A stretch of DNA of 64,000 nucleotides from NCBI RefSeq assembly GCF_024198215.1, contig NZ_JAKCFA010000041.1, positions 1 through 64,000 on the forward strand, written 5' to 3'. The notes beneath the pieces are model-generated. The model saw nothing but the letters and a program-made list of their open reading frames with translations, had not been told where the DNA came from and did no database searches. Origin of the DNA: Myxococcus qinghaiensis (GTDB taxonomy: Bacteria > Myxococcota > Myxococcia > Myxococcales > Myxococcaceae). Shown here one piece after another: positions 34,795 through 44,303 of the stretch (its first letter is position 1; the number at the start of each line of letters is the position of its first letter). The position numbers and the translations under genes were made by a program.

Positions 34795-35943
34795 CTACTT
34801 GCACGCCCTGTCTCCATAGAAGTGATAGGAAAGCCGGTCGATGTCGGAGGTGTGGGGGTCCGAGTACTCGGACTCCGGGCGGTTGGAGATGGCCGCGCCC
34901 TGGAAGAAGTTGCCCCGGCAGTTGTAGGAGCGCATGGGCCAGTTGTCGTCGTAGCCCTGGCTGGTTCGGGTTCCTCGCTTGTAGAGGACGCGCGTGGGTT
35001 CGCAGTTGCCGAAGCAGTAGTCCGAGTCGCTCGTCCAGTAGTACGCCTGGAGCGCGTCGCCGGGGACTGTTCGCGTGGGGATGCGAGACCCCTTGCGGAA
35101 CGTTCTCCCGCTCGTGCCCACCTGGGTGATGAGGACGGAGTCGCGGACGTAATCGCTCGTGAAGGGGAAGTCGAGCCCGAGCACTTGCAGCACATCGCCG
35201 ATGGAGTTCAGCGCTCCCCCCGCGTCGCCGCCAGTGGCGCCCTTGTAGATGATGCCGGTGGCCCGGTCGTGGGTGATCTGCTGGACGCGCGCATAGCTGT
35301 CTTTGGGGTCATCGCCGTAGCCCCACGCCCGCCAGGTGTCATGGAAGACGTTGAAGCGCTCGTTGAACTCGAGGTTCAGCTGGGATGTGTCCTCGGGGGA
35401 GGTGGTGAAGAACGCAATCTGGTGGGGAAGGATGCCGTTCTCGATGTTGACCTTGATGTCCACGGAGACCGCGCCCCGGCGCGTATCCAGCCCCATGTCT
35501 TGCGCGAGGTCGGCGGGCGTGGAGCCCAGGGCGGAGAGGGCACCTCCCACCAGTCCCATCGCGCCTCCAAGTCCACCGCGTTCTCCCATGGAGACCTCGG
35601 TGAGGGGGGCTTCGGTATCGGTGCCTTTCACGGTGAGGGTGAGGCGATTGCGGAAGCTCGCCCCTGTCTCCAGGTCCCCCGTCTTCGTGGAGCCATCAAG
35701 GTCCTTGTAGCGCTCATGCGCCTCGACGGCGATGCGGTGGATGTTCGGGCGGACGGTGCGCTCGAACGCGACGAAGCGGGCGAGCTCGGCGGCCTTGAGT
35801 CGGACGTGCTGGACCTCCCAGAAGTATTGGGCCCAGAGGACCATCACGATGAGGAGGGGCGCGATGATGGCGAACTCCACGGTCGCGGACCCTCGCTGCC
35901 GACCTGTCGTCCTCATCCTCGTCGTTCGCGAGCGTGAGTGCAT
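34795..35943 (-). CDS. TadE-like pseudopilin (large)
   Basis: A 382-residue protein. ATG at 35943 has GGAGG four bases upstream. The leader ends at Gly18, then Ser-Ala-Thr-Val-Glu23-Phe24 (Flp/TadE cleavage signature) and a hydrophobic helix, AIIAPLLIVMVLW. The remaining 330 residues are periplasmic, with a C-terminal part containing several cysteines. TadE proteins are usually about 200 residues, so this one is long. Ten bases separate it from the upstream TadG-like stop. Confidence 0.82.
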   Translation of the reverse strand: MHSRSRTTRMRTTGRQRGSATVEFAIIAPLLIVMVLWAQYFWEVQHVRLKAAELARFVAFERTVRPNIHRIAVEAHERYKDLDGSTKTGDLETGASFRNRLTLTVKGTDTEAPLTEVSMGERGGLGGAMGLVGGALSALGSTPADLAQDMGLDTRRGAVSVDIKVNIENGILPHQIAFFTTSPEDTSQLNLEFNERFNVFHDTWRAWGYGDDPKDSYARVQQITHDRATGIIYKGATGGDAGGALNSIGDVLQVLGLDFPFTSDYVRDSVLITQVGTSGRTFRKGSRIPTRTVPGDALQAYYWTSDSDYCFGNCEPTRVLYKRGTRTSQGYDDNWPMRSYNCRGNFFQGAAISNRPESEYSDPHTSDIDRLSYHFYGDRACK

Positions 35944-35953
35944 GGCGCCTCCG

Positions 35954-37585
35954 TCAGTAATTGAGCGCATCCTTGAAGCCGTTGGCGCTGATGTTCCACT
36001 CGGGAATGATGTCCTTCATGGCCTGCTCCTCCCAGTGGGTCTTCGCGGGGGCCAGGCGTGCCGTCCAGAGTGGATTGAAGAAGTTGGGCTCTTCCTTCCA
36101 GTCGCCGGGGCGGTGATAGATGGCGCGACCCACCGCCATGGCCATCATTCCCCCCGTCCTCTCGCGGAACGCTTTGGCCGAGGCTCCGATAGGCGTTGAG
36201 TCGTCGAATCCCCCCACGAAGTTCCACGACATGTCGAGGTAGCCGCCTCGCACGCCCTCATCATCGTCGTTGTACTTCTTGGAGGAACGCTCCTCCATGA
36301 AGCCGGAACTGGTGAGGTTGTGGAGCTGGAACGGCGTGTCCGAGTTCACGCCGTCCGCTGAGCTCGGCATCATGTCCTTCGTCAGGACGCTGACGTTGCA
36401 GGGGTAGGAGAAGTGGTTCTGCCACGGCTTCACGAAGCTCGTGTCCGAGGTCAGGAAGGGGGTCAGACCTACCCAGTTGTGGTGCCGGCTGATTTTGTTG
36501 CCGCCGTACTCCTGGTGGTACCCCCGCTGGGCATCCGCCGCGGCGCGGAAGCGCAGCTCGAAGAGGGTCTCCCAATCGAAGAGACCAAAGCAGCCGGCCC
36601 GGGCCTCTATCTTGATGTCGTCCGAGGCGAAGAGCTGGTCCTTGCGGTTGTTCTGGAACTCTTCGTCGAAGCTCTTGATTTGGCTGTCCGCCACCTTGTC
36701 GATGCGCAGTTGGCCAATGATGAGACAGAGGTTGAAGTCCCACCTTCGCCCGATGAGGTCGGGGCCTTTACCCACGGCCGTCCATTCACGGCGGACACCA
36801 TTGGCCAGGTTGCCCATCAGCAGGCGGTACTTGGCCATGTCGGGGTCGGAGAGGGAGTTGGAGCGAAGCAGCCTGGAGCGTTTGACGAGGCCGGTGGGGT
36901 CGAGTGAGCTGAAGCTGGCCTGACTGCTGTGGGGCCCATCATCGATGGCGTGGAGGAAGTTCTTGAGATTGGAGTGATTGACGTCGAGGTTGCTGAAGAG
37001 CGAATCGAGGTTGATGCTCCCTCGATCGCCGACCACGTCGAAGCCAGGCTTGGCTTTGGGGTCGGTTTTCCTGACGTCGTCCCTGTACATGACGAGGTCG
37101 TACAAGGTGCCATAGAGCATGGCCTCCTGCGCGAGCCAGAACGCGACGTTGAGCGCCGATAGGAAGGGGATGAGCACCTGGGAGACGGTCTCCACCACTG
37201 TCTTCCAGAGTTTGATGGCCTGTTCCACCGCCGCGAATATCGCGCCGATTGCGGGAACCACCTTGAGGACGCTGGCCGCCGCGCCCACCGTGCGGTCCAG
37301 GTAGATGGCGTGGCTCACGTAGGACATCACCGTGAGCATGGCCGAGTAATGAACAATCATGGCGCGGTTGGTGTACGCCAGGAAGTTGTAGGCCCGCGCC
37401 TCCTTCACCGCGAACGAGTAGGCCTGGGCATCGGCCGCGTCCTGGAGCTTTATCTTTTCATAGACGCCATGGCCGATGCTCACCGAGGCCATCACGCTGA
37501 CGGCGAGGATGAGCATGGTGACGGAGCCGATGACCAGGGCCTGCCCGCGTTCGTCGCGGCGCAGCCTTCGCAGAATGAAGAACAT
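35954..37585 (-). CDS. TadG-like pilus-assembly protein
   Basis: A 543-residue protein beginning MFFILRRLRRDERGQALV, with a hydrophobic helix at about 15-38. RGQALV starts the helix as in the TadG/TadE family, but Glu at +5 is absent (Ile instead), as in TadG proteins, which keep their leader. The long periplasmic part, with ADAQAYSFAVKEARAYN near residues 50-65, matches the start of TadG-like (DUF2134/Tad) domains. GGGAGA lies upstream of the ATG. It lies between two TadE-like genes, with a 26-base gap upstream. Confidence 0.82.
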   Translation of the reverse strand: MFFILRRLRRDERGQALVIGSVTMLILAVSVMASVSIGHGVYEKIKLQDAADAQAYSFAVKEARAYNFLAYTNRAMIVHYSAMLTVMSYVSHAIYLDRTVGAAASVLKVVPAIGAIFAAVEQAIKLWKTVVETVSQVLIPFLSALNVAFWLAQEAMLYGTLYDLVMYRDDVRKTDPKAKPGFDVVGDRGSINLDSLFSNLDVNHSNLKNFLHAIDDGPHSSQASFSSLDPTGLVKRSRLLRSNSLSDPDMAKYRLLMGNLANGVRREWTAVGKGPDLIGRRWDFNLCLIIGQLRIDKVADSQIKSFDEEFQNNRKDQLFASDDIKIEARAGCFGLFDWETLFELRFRAAADAQRGYHQEYGGNKISRHHNWVGLTPFLTSDTSFVKPWQNHFSYPCNVSVLTKDMMPSSADGVNSDTPFQLHNLTSSGFMEERSSKKYNDDDEGVRGGYLDMSWNFVGGFDDSTPIGASAKAFRERTGGMMAMAVGRAIYHRPGDWKEEPNFFNPLWTARLAPAKTHWEEQAMKDIIPEWNISANGFKDALNY

Positions 37586-37611
37586 CTGAATCTCCCGCCA
37601 GGCAGTCAGGG

Positions 37612-38427
37612 TCAGGCGTCGACGGCGCACTGGGCCGGTCCGCGCCGGCCGTTGTTGAAGAGATTGGACTGCATGCGCATGGTCCAGGTCGCGGTCAGGG
37701 GGATGACGTACCGCCCCGTGCGAGAGAGGTTGGCGAGGCTCCGGTGGGTCCGGTCCCTGGCGGCGCCGCGCTCCACGAGATACTCGGTGGCGGAGCGACC
37801 GCCCGCGCGCTGGGTCTCGAACTGGAGGCCCTTCAGCTCATCCAGGTACTCGCGCCCCATGTAGAAGCTGTGGAGCTGCCAGTTCGCGAAGGGGACTCGC
37901 AGCTCGTAGAAATAGACGAGCCTGACCGACAGCAGATTGGCTTCGATGACGCGGTCATCCCGGACATCGTCGTAGTCAATCTCCATCCCCTGCATGTGTG
38001 AGCCGTAGGCGGCGAACAAGCCATCCAGCTCGCTTCGCTTGGGGTTGACGACCTCGACCTTCAGCAAGGGCAGCGGGCCTGCCTGATAGTATTGGCCGCT
38101 GACATCGGCCTGGGAGAACACGGCATGGTGCGCCATGGCCCGGGGCAACGTGTCCACCCGGCCGTTGCTGCCCCTCAAGGGCCCCAGGGTCGGTAGCAAT
38201 GACGTGAGGGCCGCCTTCGTCATGATGGAGCAGTCGCCATGGTTGACGATGCCCGAGCGCACCGCGCGGTAGGCGCCGTACTCCGTCATCAGGCGGGCAT
38301 GGTGCACCAGGCTCAGCTGGATGATGCCCAGGACGAAGAACACCATCATGGGGATGACGAACGCCGTCTCCACCAGGGCCTGGCCAGATTGTCTGTTCGA
38401 ATGACTGGGTTCACATGTCGAGCGCAT
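37612..38427 (-). CDS. TadE-like pseudopilin
   Basis: A 271-residue protein. The leader ends at Gly15, then Gln-Ala-Leu-Val-Glu20-Thr and a hydrophobic helix (FVIPMMVFFVLGIIQLSLV), matching TadE. The ATG has GGGGAGGG upstream. The periplasmic region shows no enzyme motif. It is the first gene of the minus-strand operon that continues to 33709, so its promoter lies in the region 38428-38769. Confidence 0.83.
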   Translation of the reverse strand: MRSTCEPSHSNRQSGQALVETAFVIPMMVFFVLGIIQLSLVHHARLMTEYGAYRAVRSGIVNHGDCSIMTKAALTSLLPTLGPLRGSNGRVDTLPRAMAHHAVFSQADVSGQYYQAGPLPLLKVEVVNPKRSELDGLFAAYGSHMQGMEIDYDDVRDDRVIEANLLSVRLVYFYELRVPFANWQLHSFYMGREYLDELKGLQFETQRAGGRSATEYLVERGAARDRTHRSLANLSRTGRYVIPLTATWTMRMQSNLFNNGRRGPAQCAVDA

Positions 38428-38769
38428 GGCCCTCCCCGGCACGACGTCACTGCACCCCCGGCCCGCCCCACCCGCTGAATCCAGACTCTACGGAAGAACG
38501 TGCTGTGATGGAAACGTATGGCTCTGTTTGAAGTCGCAAGAGCTCTCAAAGGCTGCCGGTTTGTGGCTTTTGTGACGCTGTTGCGGGGATGTCAGGAGTG
38601 ACCAGGGCTGTTGTTGTCAGGGTTTCCCGGCGGGTAGGCGGGACACCCCCGGTCCGGTGGAGCTCCCGGGAGCATCGGTCCGCCCCTCCCGGTCAACTGT
38701 CCGGTGGTGGAAAGCTCGCGGTGCCGAAAGGGTGGCGCGGGTGCGGGCTGTTGAGCTGATGTGCGCACC
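38428..38769. promoter_or_regulatory. Divergent intergenic region between the Tad-like operon and the PAS/GAF kinase
   Basis: This 342-base region holds the promoters of two divergent units. It contains an AT-richer segment at about 38500-38580 on the operon side and a GC-rich segment with repeated CGGTCCG-like words at about 38650-38710 on the kinase side. No RNA gene, ORF or strong hairpin is convincing. Confidence 0.4.
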
Positions 38770-41700
38770 ATGTTCCCGTCCCATCCCCGCCCGGAGCAGG
38801 CGGCCGAGGCGCCTGAGCCGCAGGAGGAGCTGTTCCAGGGAGCGCTCTCCCGGCAGGTCCTGGAGAGCCTGCCCCAGCTGGTGTGGATGACCCGCCCCGA
38901 CGGGCACCACGTCTATTTCAACTGCCGCTGGTACGCGTACACCGGGCTGACGCCCGAGCAGTCGCTCGGCGATGGCTGGCAGCAGGTGTTCCATCCGGAC
39001 GACTTGAAGGAGGCCGGCAGGCGCTGGGCCCACTCCCTGCGCACCGGCGAGCCCTATGAGGTGGAGTTCCGCTGCCGGCGTCATGACGGGGCGTGGCGCT
39101 GGATGCTGGGCCGCGCCAGCCCCCTGCGGGACTCCGACGGCCACATCCTCCGGTGGCTCGGCACGACGACGGATATCGAGGACCCGAAGCGCGCCTCGGA
39201 GTCCATGCGCTTCCTCGCCGAGGCCGGCGCGCTCCTGTCCTCCTCCGCGTTGGATTTGGAAGGCACGCTGGCGTCGCTGGCGCGGCTGGTGGTCCCCCGC
39301 ATGGCGGACTGGTGCGCCGTGGAGCTGGTGGAGGAGGCCGGCCTCACGCGGCAGGTGGCGGTGGCCCACGTGGACCCCAGCCGGGTGCGGCTGGCCGAGG
39401 ACCTCCGCGAGCGCTACCCGCCGCGCGAGGACGACCCGCGAGGCGTGCTGTCCGTCATCCGCACCGGCACGCCCGTGTTGCTGGAGTCCATCTCCGAGGA
39501 GGGGCTGGTCGGCGGCGCCCGGAGCCCCGAGCACCTGGGCTTCCTGCGGGAGCTGGGGCTGCGCTCGGCGGTGATTGTCCCGCTGCGGGCTCGAGGGCGG
39601 GTCCTCGGCGCCCTCACGCTGGTGACGGCGGAGTCCGGCCGGCGCTTCGGCCCGGAGGACCTGGTGCTGGGTGAGCAGCTCGCCTCGCGCGCCGCGCTGT
39701 CGGTGGACACCGCGCGCCTGCACCGCGAGACGGAGGAGTCGCTGCGCCGCAGCCAGGAGGAGCGCCGCACCGCGGAGACGCTGCTGCGCATCAGCGCCTC
39801 GCTGTCCTCGGAGCTGGACCCGGGGGTGCTCGTCCAGCGCATCACCGACGAGACGGTGGCCCTCACCGGCGCGGGCTTCGGCGCCTTCTTCGAGAACCGC
39901 GTGGACGAGCGCGGCGAGTCGTACCTGCTCTACACGCTGTCCGGCGCGCCCCGGCGGGCCTTCTCCCCCCTGCCCATGCCGCGCAACACCGCCATCTTCG
40001 GCCCGACGTTCCGGGGCGAGGGCACGCGCCTCTATGACGACGTGACGCGCCACCCGGACTACGGCAAGAGCGAGCCCTTCCACGGCATGCCCCAGGGTCA
40101 CCTGCCGGTGCGCAGCTACCTCGCCGTGTCCGTGAAGGGCCGCTCCGGCGAAATCCTCGGCGGGCTGTTCTTCGGACACGAGGAGCCGGGGCGCTTCCGC
40201 GAGGAGCACGCGCGGCTGGTGGAGGCCGTGGCCTCGCAGGCCGCCGTGGCCCTGGACAACGCGCGCCTGTTCAGCGACGCGCGGCGGGCCGAGGAGCGCT
40301 TCCGCTCGCTCGTCACCGCCACCGCCCAGGCGGTGTGGGTGACGCGCCCGGATGGCGTCATCGAGGAGGACAGCCCCTCCTGGCGCGACTACACCGGACA
40401 GACGTACGAGCAGTGGCGGGGCTGGGGATGGCTGGACGCCGTCCATCCGGAGGACCGCGAGGCGGCCGCCCGCGCCTGGCGGGCGGCGGTGAAGGACGTG
40501 CGCGCCTATGAAGTGGAGTACCGCCTGCTGCGTCCGGACGGCACGTACTCGCCGACGATGGTCCGGGCGGTGCCCGTGCTCAACGCCGACGGCGCCGTGC
40601 GCGAGTGGGTGGGCACCAACACGGACATGACCGCCCAGCGCCGCGTGGAGGAGGGCCTGCGCCGGTTGGACCGGGAGCAGGGCGCTCGCCGCCTGGAGGC
40701 CCTGCGCGCGGAGGTGAGCGGCGCGCTCGCGCGAGAGGGCACCGTCGGCGAAATCCTCCAGGCCTGCGCGGAGGCGCTGGCCCGTCACCTGGACGCGCTG
40801 GTGGCGCGGGTGTGGTTGTACTCGCGCGCCGCGGCGATGCTGGAGCTGGTGGGCAACGCGGGCCCCTCCGCCCCGCCGCCCGACCGCTGGGGCCGGGTGT
40901 CGCTGCACGGCCAGAGCCTGGTGGCGGAGGTGGCCCGCAGGCGCGAACAGGTGTGGGTGGACCAGATGGAGCAGGATGCGCGCGTCCTGGACCCGACCTG
41001 GGTGCGGGAGACGGGGGTGCGCTCGTTCGCCGGAATCCCGTTGCTGGTGCGAGGCCAGCTCGTGGGCGTCATGGGGCTCTACAGTCGCAACGTGCTGGGT
41101 GAGGACGCGATGGCGGTGCTGGCCACGGTGGCGGACGCGCTCGCGCAGGGCCTGGAGCGTCGCCGGGCGGAGGAGTCGCTCCGGCTGCGCGCGCGGGAGC
41201 TCGCGCGCTCCAACGAGGAGCTCCAGCAGTTCGCCTACGTGGCCTCGCATGACCTGCAGGAGCCGCTGCGCATGGTGGCCAGCTACACGCAGTTGCTCGC
41301 GCGGCGCTACCAGGGCCGGCTGGACGCGGACGCCGACACCTTCATCCACTACGCGGTGGACGGCGTCACCCGCATGCAGCAGCTCATCCAGGACCTGCTC
41401 GCCTACTCGCGCGTGGGGACGCAGGGCCGCGAGCCCAGGCCCGTGGACGCCAACCGCGCGCTGGAGCGGGCGAAGGCCAACCTCCGGGTGGCCCTGGAGG
41501 AGTCCGGCGCCGACTTCCGCGCGGGGCCGCTGCCGACGGTGCTCGCGGACGAGTCGCAGCTGGCGCAGCTGTTCCAGAACCTCATCGGCAACGCGCTCAA
41601 GTTCCACGGCGACTCGCCGCCGCGCGTGGAGGTGACGGCGGAGGCGCAGGGCGCCGAGGTCCGCTTCTCGGTGCGGGACTGGGGCATTGGCATCGACGCG

Positions 41701-41916
41701 CAGGACTTCGAGCGCATCTTCGTCATCTTCCAGCGCCTGCACGGCAAGGAGGCGTTCCCGGGGACGGGCATCGGGCTGGCCATCTGCAAGAAAATCGTCG
41801 AGCGCCTGGGCGGGCGCATCGGCGTCGAGTCCCGGCCCGGGGAGGGGAGCACCTTCTGGTTCACCCTGCCCTGGCCGCCGGCCGGAGCCGCGGTGTCGTC
41901 CGAGGCGTCTTCATGA
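38770..41916 (+). CDS. Multi-sensor histidine kinase, PAS-GAF-GAF-PAS-GAF-HisKA-HATPase
   Basis: A 1048-residue cytoplasmic kinase (a GTG at 38761 could add three residues). The order of domains is PAS with PAC (about 25-140), GAF (about 155-320), GAF (about 340-500, with TFRGEGTRLYDDVTR), PAS (about 515-630), GAF (about 650-790), HisKA with His in ASHDLQEPLRM near 825, and an ATPase with NLIGNALKF, DWGIGID and GTGIGLAIC near 930-1020. This resembles phytochrome-type light or metabolite kinases of myxobacteria, although I see no chromophore cysteine that I can assign. Its stop overlaps the start of a receiver-kinase gene (ATGA), so the two probably form one phosphorelay. Confidence 0.94.
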   Translation: MFPSHPRPEQAAEAPEPQEELFQGALSRQVLESLPQLVWMTRPDGHHVYFNCRWYAYTGLTPEQSLGDGWQQVFHPDDLKEAGRRWAHSLRTGEPYEVEFRCRRHDGAWRWMLGRASPLRDSDGHILRWLGTTTDIEDPKRASESMRFLAEAGALLSSSALDLEGTLASLARLVVPRMADWCAVELVEEAGLTRQVAVAHVDPSRVRLAEDLRERYPPREDDPRGVLSVIRTGTPVLLESISEEGLVGGARSPEHLGFLRELGLRSAVIVPLRARGRVLGALTLVTAESGRRFGPEDLVLGEQLASRAALSVDTARLHRETEESLRRSQEERRTAETLLRISASLSSELDPGVLVQRITDETVALTGAGFGAFFENRVDERGESYLLYTLSGAPRRAFSPLPMPRNTAIFGPTFRGEGTRLYDDVTRHPDYGKSEPFHGMPQGHLPVRSYLAVSVKGRSGEILGGLFFGHEEPGRFREEHARLVEAVASQAAVALDNARLFSDARRAEERFRSLVTATAQAVWVTRPDGVIEEDSPSWRDYTGQTYEQWRGWGWLDAVHPEDREAAARAWRAAVKDVRAYEVEYRLLRPDGTYSPTMVRAVPVLNADGAVREWVGTNTDMTAQRRVEEGLRRLDREQGARRLEALRAEVSGALAREGTVGEILQACAEALARHLDALVARVWLYSRAAAMLELVGNAGPSAPPPDRWGRVSLHGQSLVAEVARRREQVWVDQMEQDARVLDPTWVRETGVRSFAGIPLLVRGQLVGVMGLYSRNVLGEDAMAVLATVADALAQGLERRRAEESLRLRARELARSNEELQQFAYVASHDLQEPLRMVASYTQLLARRYQGRLDADADTFIHYAVDGVTRMQQLIQDLLAYSRVGTQGREPRPVDANRALERAKANLRVALEESGADFRAGPLPTVLADESQLAQLFQNLIGNALKFHGDSPPRVEVTAEAQGAEVRFSVRDWGIGIDAQDFERIFVIFQRLHGKEAFPGTGIGLAICKKIVERLGGRIGVESRPGEGSTFWFTLPWPPAGAAVSSEASS

Positions 41917-43052
41917 GTGAGATTGGCACGAACGAGCGTCCCCTGCGCCTGCTGCTGGTGGAGGACAACCCCGGCGACGCGCGGCTGCTCCAGGAGGAAC
42001 TGCGCGAAGTCAGCACCACGCACTTCGAGGTCCTCCACGTCGAGCGCCTGGCGGACGCGGTGCGCGTGGTGAGCGGCGACACCCAGGTGGACGCGGTGCT
42101 GCTCGACCTGTCGCTGCCGGACGGACACGGGCTGGGCAACATCCCGCCCCTGCTCCAGGCCGCGCCGTCCGTGCCCCTCGTCGTGCTCACCGGCACGGAC
42201 GACGAGCGACTGGCGGTGCGCGCGGTGCACGAAGGCGCGCAGGACTACCTGGTGAAGGGCCAGGTGTCGGGCCCGCTGCTGGTGCGCGCGCTGCGGTATG
42301 CGATTGAGCGCAAGCGGGTGGAGGAGGGCCTCAAGCGAGAGGAGGCCGCGCGCCGCACGGCCGTGTTCCGCGAGCAGTTCCTGGGCATCCTCGGGCACGA
42401 CTTGCGCAACCCGCTCCAGGCCATCTCCGGCAACGCGTCCCTGCTGTTGCGCCACGGCGGCCTGAGCGAGCCCCAGCGCAAGGCCATCAACCGCATCTCC
42501 ATCTCCGCGGACCGCATGGCGCGGATGATCAACGACCTGCTGGACTTCACCCGCACGCGCCTGGGCGCGGGCTACGTGCTGGAGCGCGCGCGGATGAACC
42601 TGCACGAGGTGCTGCGCCAGGTGGTGGAGGAGCTGGAGGTGGCGCACCCCCGGCGCCAGTTCGAGCTGAGCCTCATGGGCAACGGCTGGGGCGACTGGGA
42701 CGCGGACCGCATCGCCCAGGCGGCGTCGAACCTGGTGGGCAACGCCGTGCAGTACTCACCCGAGGACACCGCCGTGCGGGTGATGGTGGCCGACACCGAG
42801 GGCGGCGTGCGCGTGGAGGTCCACAACTGGGGCCTGCCCATCCCCACCGAGCGGCTGGCCTCCATCTTCGACCCCTTCGTGCGCGCCCAGGACATGCGCA
42901 GCGCCCAGCGCAACGGCCTGGGCCTGGGCCTCTACATCACCCACGAAATCGTGCGCGCCCATGGCGGCCTGCTGGGCGTCTCCTCTTCCTCGGAGGAGGG
43001 CACCTGCTTCTGGCTCAGCCTGCCGCGCCAGTACGTGGCCGCCGGCGGCTGA
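41913..43052 (+). CDS. Response regulator-histidine kinase hybrid
   Basis: A 379-residue protein: an N-terminal receiver with phospho-accepting Asp in DLSLPDG (residue about 68), acidic pocket in VEDNPGD, and Lys in YLVKG near 116, followed by HisKA with His in GHDLRNPLQ near 165 and an ATPase with NLVGNAVQYS and GLGLGLYI. The receiver-first order means it can be switched on by another kinase, most likely the multi-sensor kinase encoded just upstream with a 4-base overlap. It would then pass phosphate to an unlinked regulator. Confidence 0.94.
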   Translation: MSEIGTNERPLRLLLVEDNPGDARLLQEELREVSTTHFEVLHVERLADAVRVVSGDTQVDAVLLDLSLPDGHGLGNIPPLLQAAPSVPLVVLTGTDDERLAVRAVHEGAQDYLVKGQVSGPLLVRALRYAIERKRVEEGLKREEAARRTAVFREQFLGILGHDLRNPLQAISGNASLLLRHGGLSEPQRKAINRISISADRMARMINDLLDFTRTRLGAGYVLERARMNLHEVLRQVVEELEVAHPRRQFELSLMGNGWGDWDADRIAQAASNLVGNAVQYSPEDTAVRVMVADTEGGVRVEVHNWGLPIPTERLASIFDPFVRAQDMRSAQRNGLGLGLYITHEIVRAHGGLLGVSSSSEEGTCFWLSLPRQYVAAGG

Positions 43053-43214
43053 GCGTCACGGCGAGCCACCTGCCTGCCTGCTCTGGTCGGGAGCAGGCGA
43101 GCGAGGACGTGAAGGCGCGGCGCGCGTCGCGGCGCGAGGCGGGAAGACACACCCTTGAGAGGTGCACTTCATCTGGCCGTCGCAGCCTGGCGGCCCCTTC
43201 CAGGAGGTCCGGCG

Positions 43215-43421
43215 ATGCTCATGCTCGGTGCAGCCCTCTTCGGTACGCTCATCTTCTTGGTGGCCCTCTTCGTCGTCATCCTGTTCGGCGCCGCCGGCAA
43301 CAAGTGGGAGAAGGACATCCGCGCGGTGACGGACGAGGAGCGCGCCAGGGGGCTGCTCGACGCCGGCACCCTGCAGGACCCCAACATGGTGCGGGGACCT
43401 CACGTCCACGCGCATGCCTGA
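43215..43421 (+). CDS. Small membrane protein
   Basis: A 68-residue protein. ATG at 43215 has a consensus CAGGAGG site. A hydrophobic helix at about residues 2-29 (LGAALFGTLIFLVALFVVIL) is followed by a charged tail with a GNKWEKDIR stretch. The family is not recognised. It follows the hybrid kinase by 160 bases, with no evident functional link. Confidence 0.7.
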   Translation: MLMLGAALFGTLIFLVALFVVILFGAAGNKWEKDIRAVTDEERARGLLDAGTLQDPNMVRGPHVHAHA

Positions 43422-43436
43422 GTCAGGAGACGGACC

Positions 43437-44225
43437 TCAGCGGGGCCGCGGGCTGTAGTAGCGACGCAGCCAGCGGCTCAGCCCGTCCAGGCCGGGGAAG
43501 AGCACGCGCTCGGTGACGTTGGCCTGGTCCAGCTTGTCGCGCACCTCCCACTTGAGGGCCGCGGGGATGATGAGCTTGCGCACCCCGCGCTTCTGTTTCT
43601 CGAGGAAGGTGTCCAGGCGCAGGTCCGGCCCGTTCATCACCGAGAAGAGCGCGAACTGGTTGACGATGCGCGCGTCCAGGGACGGCGGCTCGAAGAAGAG
43701 CACGAAGGGGTCGCGGGTCAGCCTGTCCAGGTCCGCCATGGAGCCGGCCGCCGCCGCCAGCATGTCCCCCGTGAAGACGTCCGCGCCCTCCTTGCGCAGC
43801 TGCGCCTTGAGCGCGCGGGGCAGAAGGCGATTGGTCTCCCGGTAGTCCACGCACCACACCACGCCGTCCGCGCACGCCAGCTCGCTGTCCTCGGTGAGGA
43901 AGTGCAGCGCGACGTTGGGGCTGAACGTCCAGTCGAGCATCCGCGTGGGCAGGCCGTGGTGCTGGGCCAGGGCGAGCCAGTCCCAGACGGAGTCCAGGGG
44001 CTCGCGAGGCGTGCCGCGCGCGTACTTGCGGAAGGCGCGCAGCAAGTCCCGCTCCTGGCGCACGAACATGCCCTGGCGGTTGAGCGCGGTGGACAGGTCA
44101 TGCTCGACGTGGGGCATGCCCCGGAAGACGAAGTTGGAGCGGTGACGCCCCAGCGTCTCATTCCAGGAGTCGGCGAACAGCGAGTCCTGGAGCTCCAGCC
44201 AGGTGGTGACGCGGTGCTCTTGCAT
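43437..44225 (-). CDS. FRG-domain protein
   Basis: A 262-residue cytoplasmic protein. Residues 33-37 (VFRGM) carry the Phe-Arg-Gly motif that names the FRG domain; the middle contains LALAQHHGLPTRMLDWT (about 84-100), a hallmark of the family. FRG proteins are frequent near phage-defence genes and mobile elements, but their activity is not established. It is downstream of a lone receiver gene in the same direction, 78 bases away. No toxin or nuclease gene is adjacent. Confidence 0.9.
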   Translation of the reverse strand: MQEHRVTTWLELQDSLFADSWNETLGRHRSNFVFRGMPHVEHDLSTALNRQGMFVRQERDLLRAFRKYARGTPREPLDSVWDWLALAQHHGLPTRMLDWTFSPNVALHFLTEDSELACADGVVWCVDYRETNRLLPRALKAQLRKEGADVFTGDMLAAAAGSMADLDRLTRDPFVLFFEPPSLDARIVNQFALFSVMNGPDLRLDTFLEKQKRGVRKLIIPAALKWEVRDKLDQANVTERVLFPGLDGLSRWLRRYYSPRPR

Positions 44226-44303
44226 GACGAGGACAGGCGCGCCTGGTGCCAGGCCCGCTGCCTCTGGAAGATGGGACGTGCGTCGCGCGCGCGGAAGCGG
44301 GCG

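Noticed and set aside
38558..38586. A sigma-54-like TGGC...TTGC element upstream of the PAS/GAF kinase
   Set aside because: The spacing between the two parts is too long (about 13 bases between TGGC and TTGC instead of the expected 6 or so).
38617..41742. A 1041-residue open frame on the minus strand opposite the PAS/GAF kinase
   Set aside because: High GC makes long antisense frames common. The protein is Arg/His/Leu/Ala-rich without domains, and the plus-strand kinase has clear domains.
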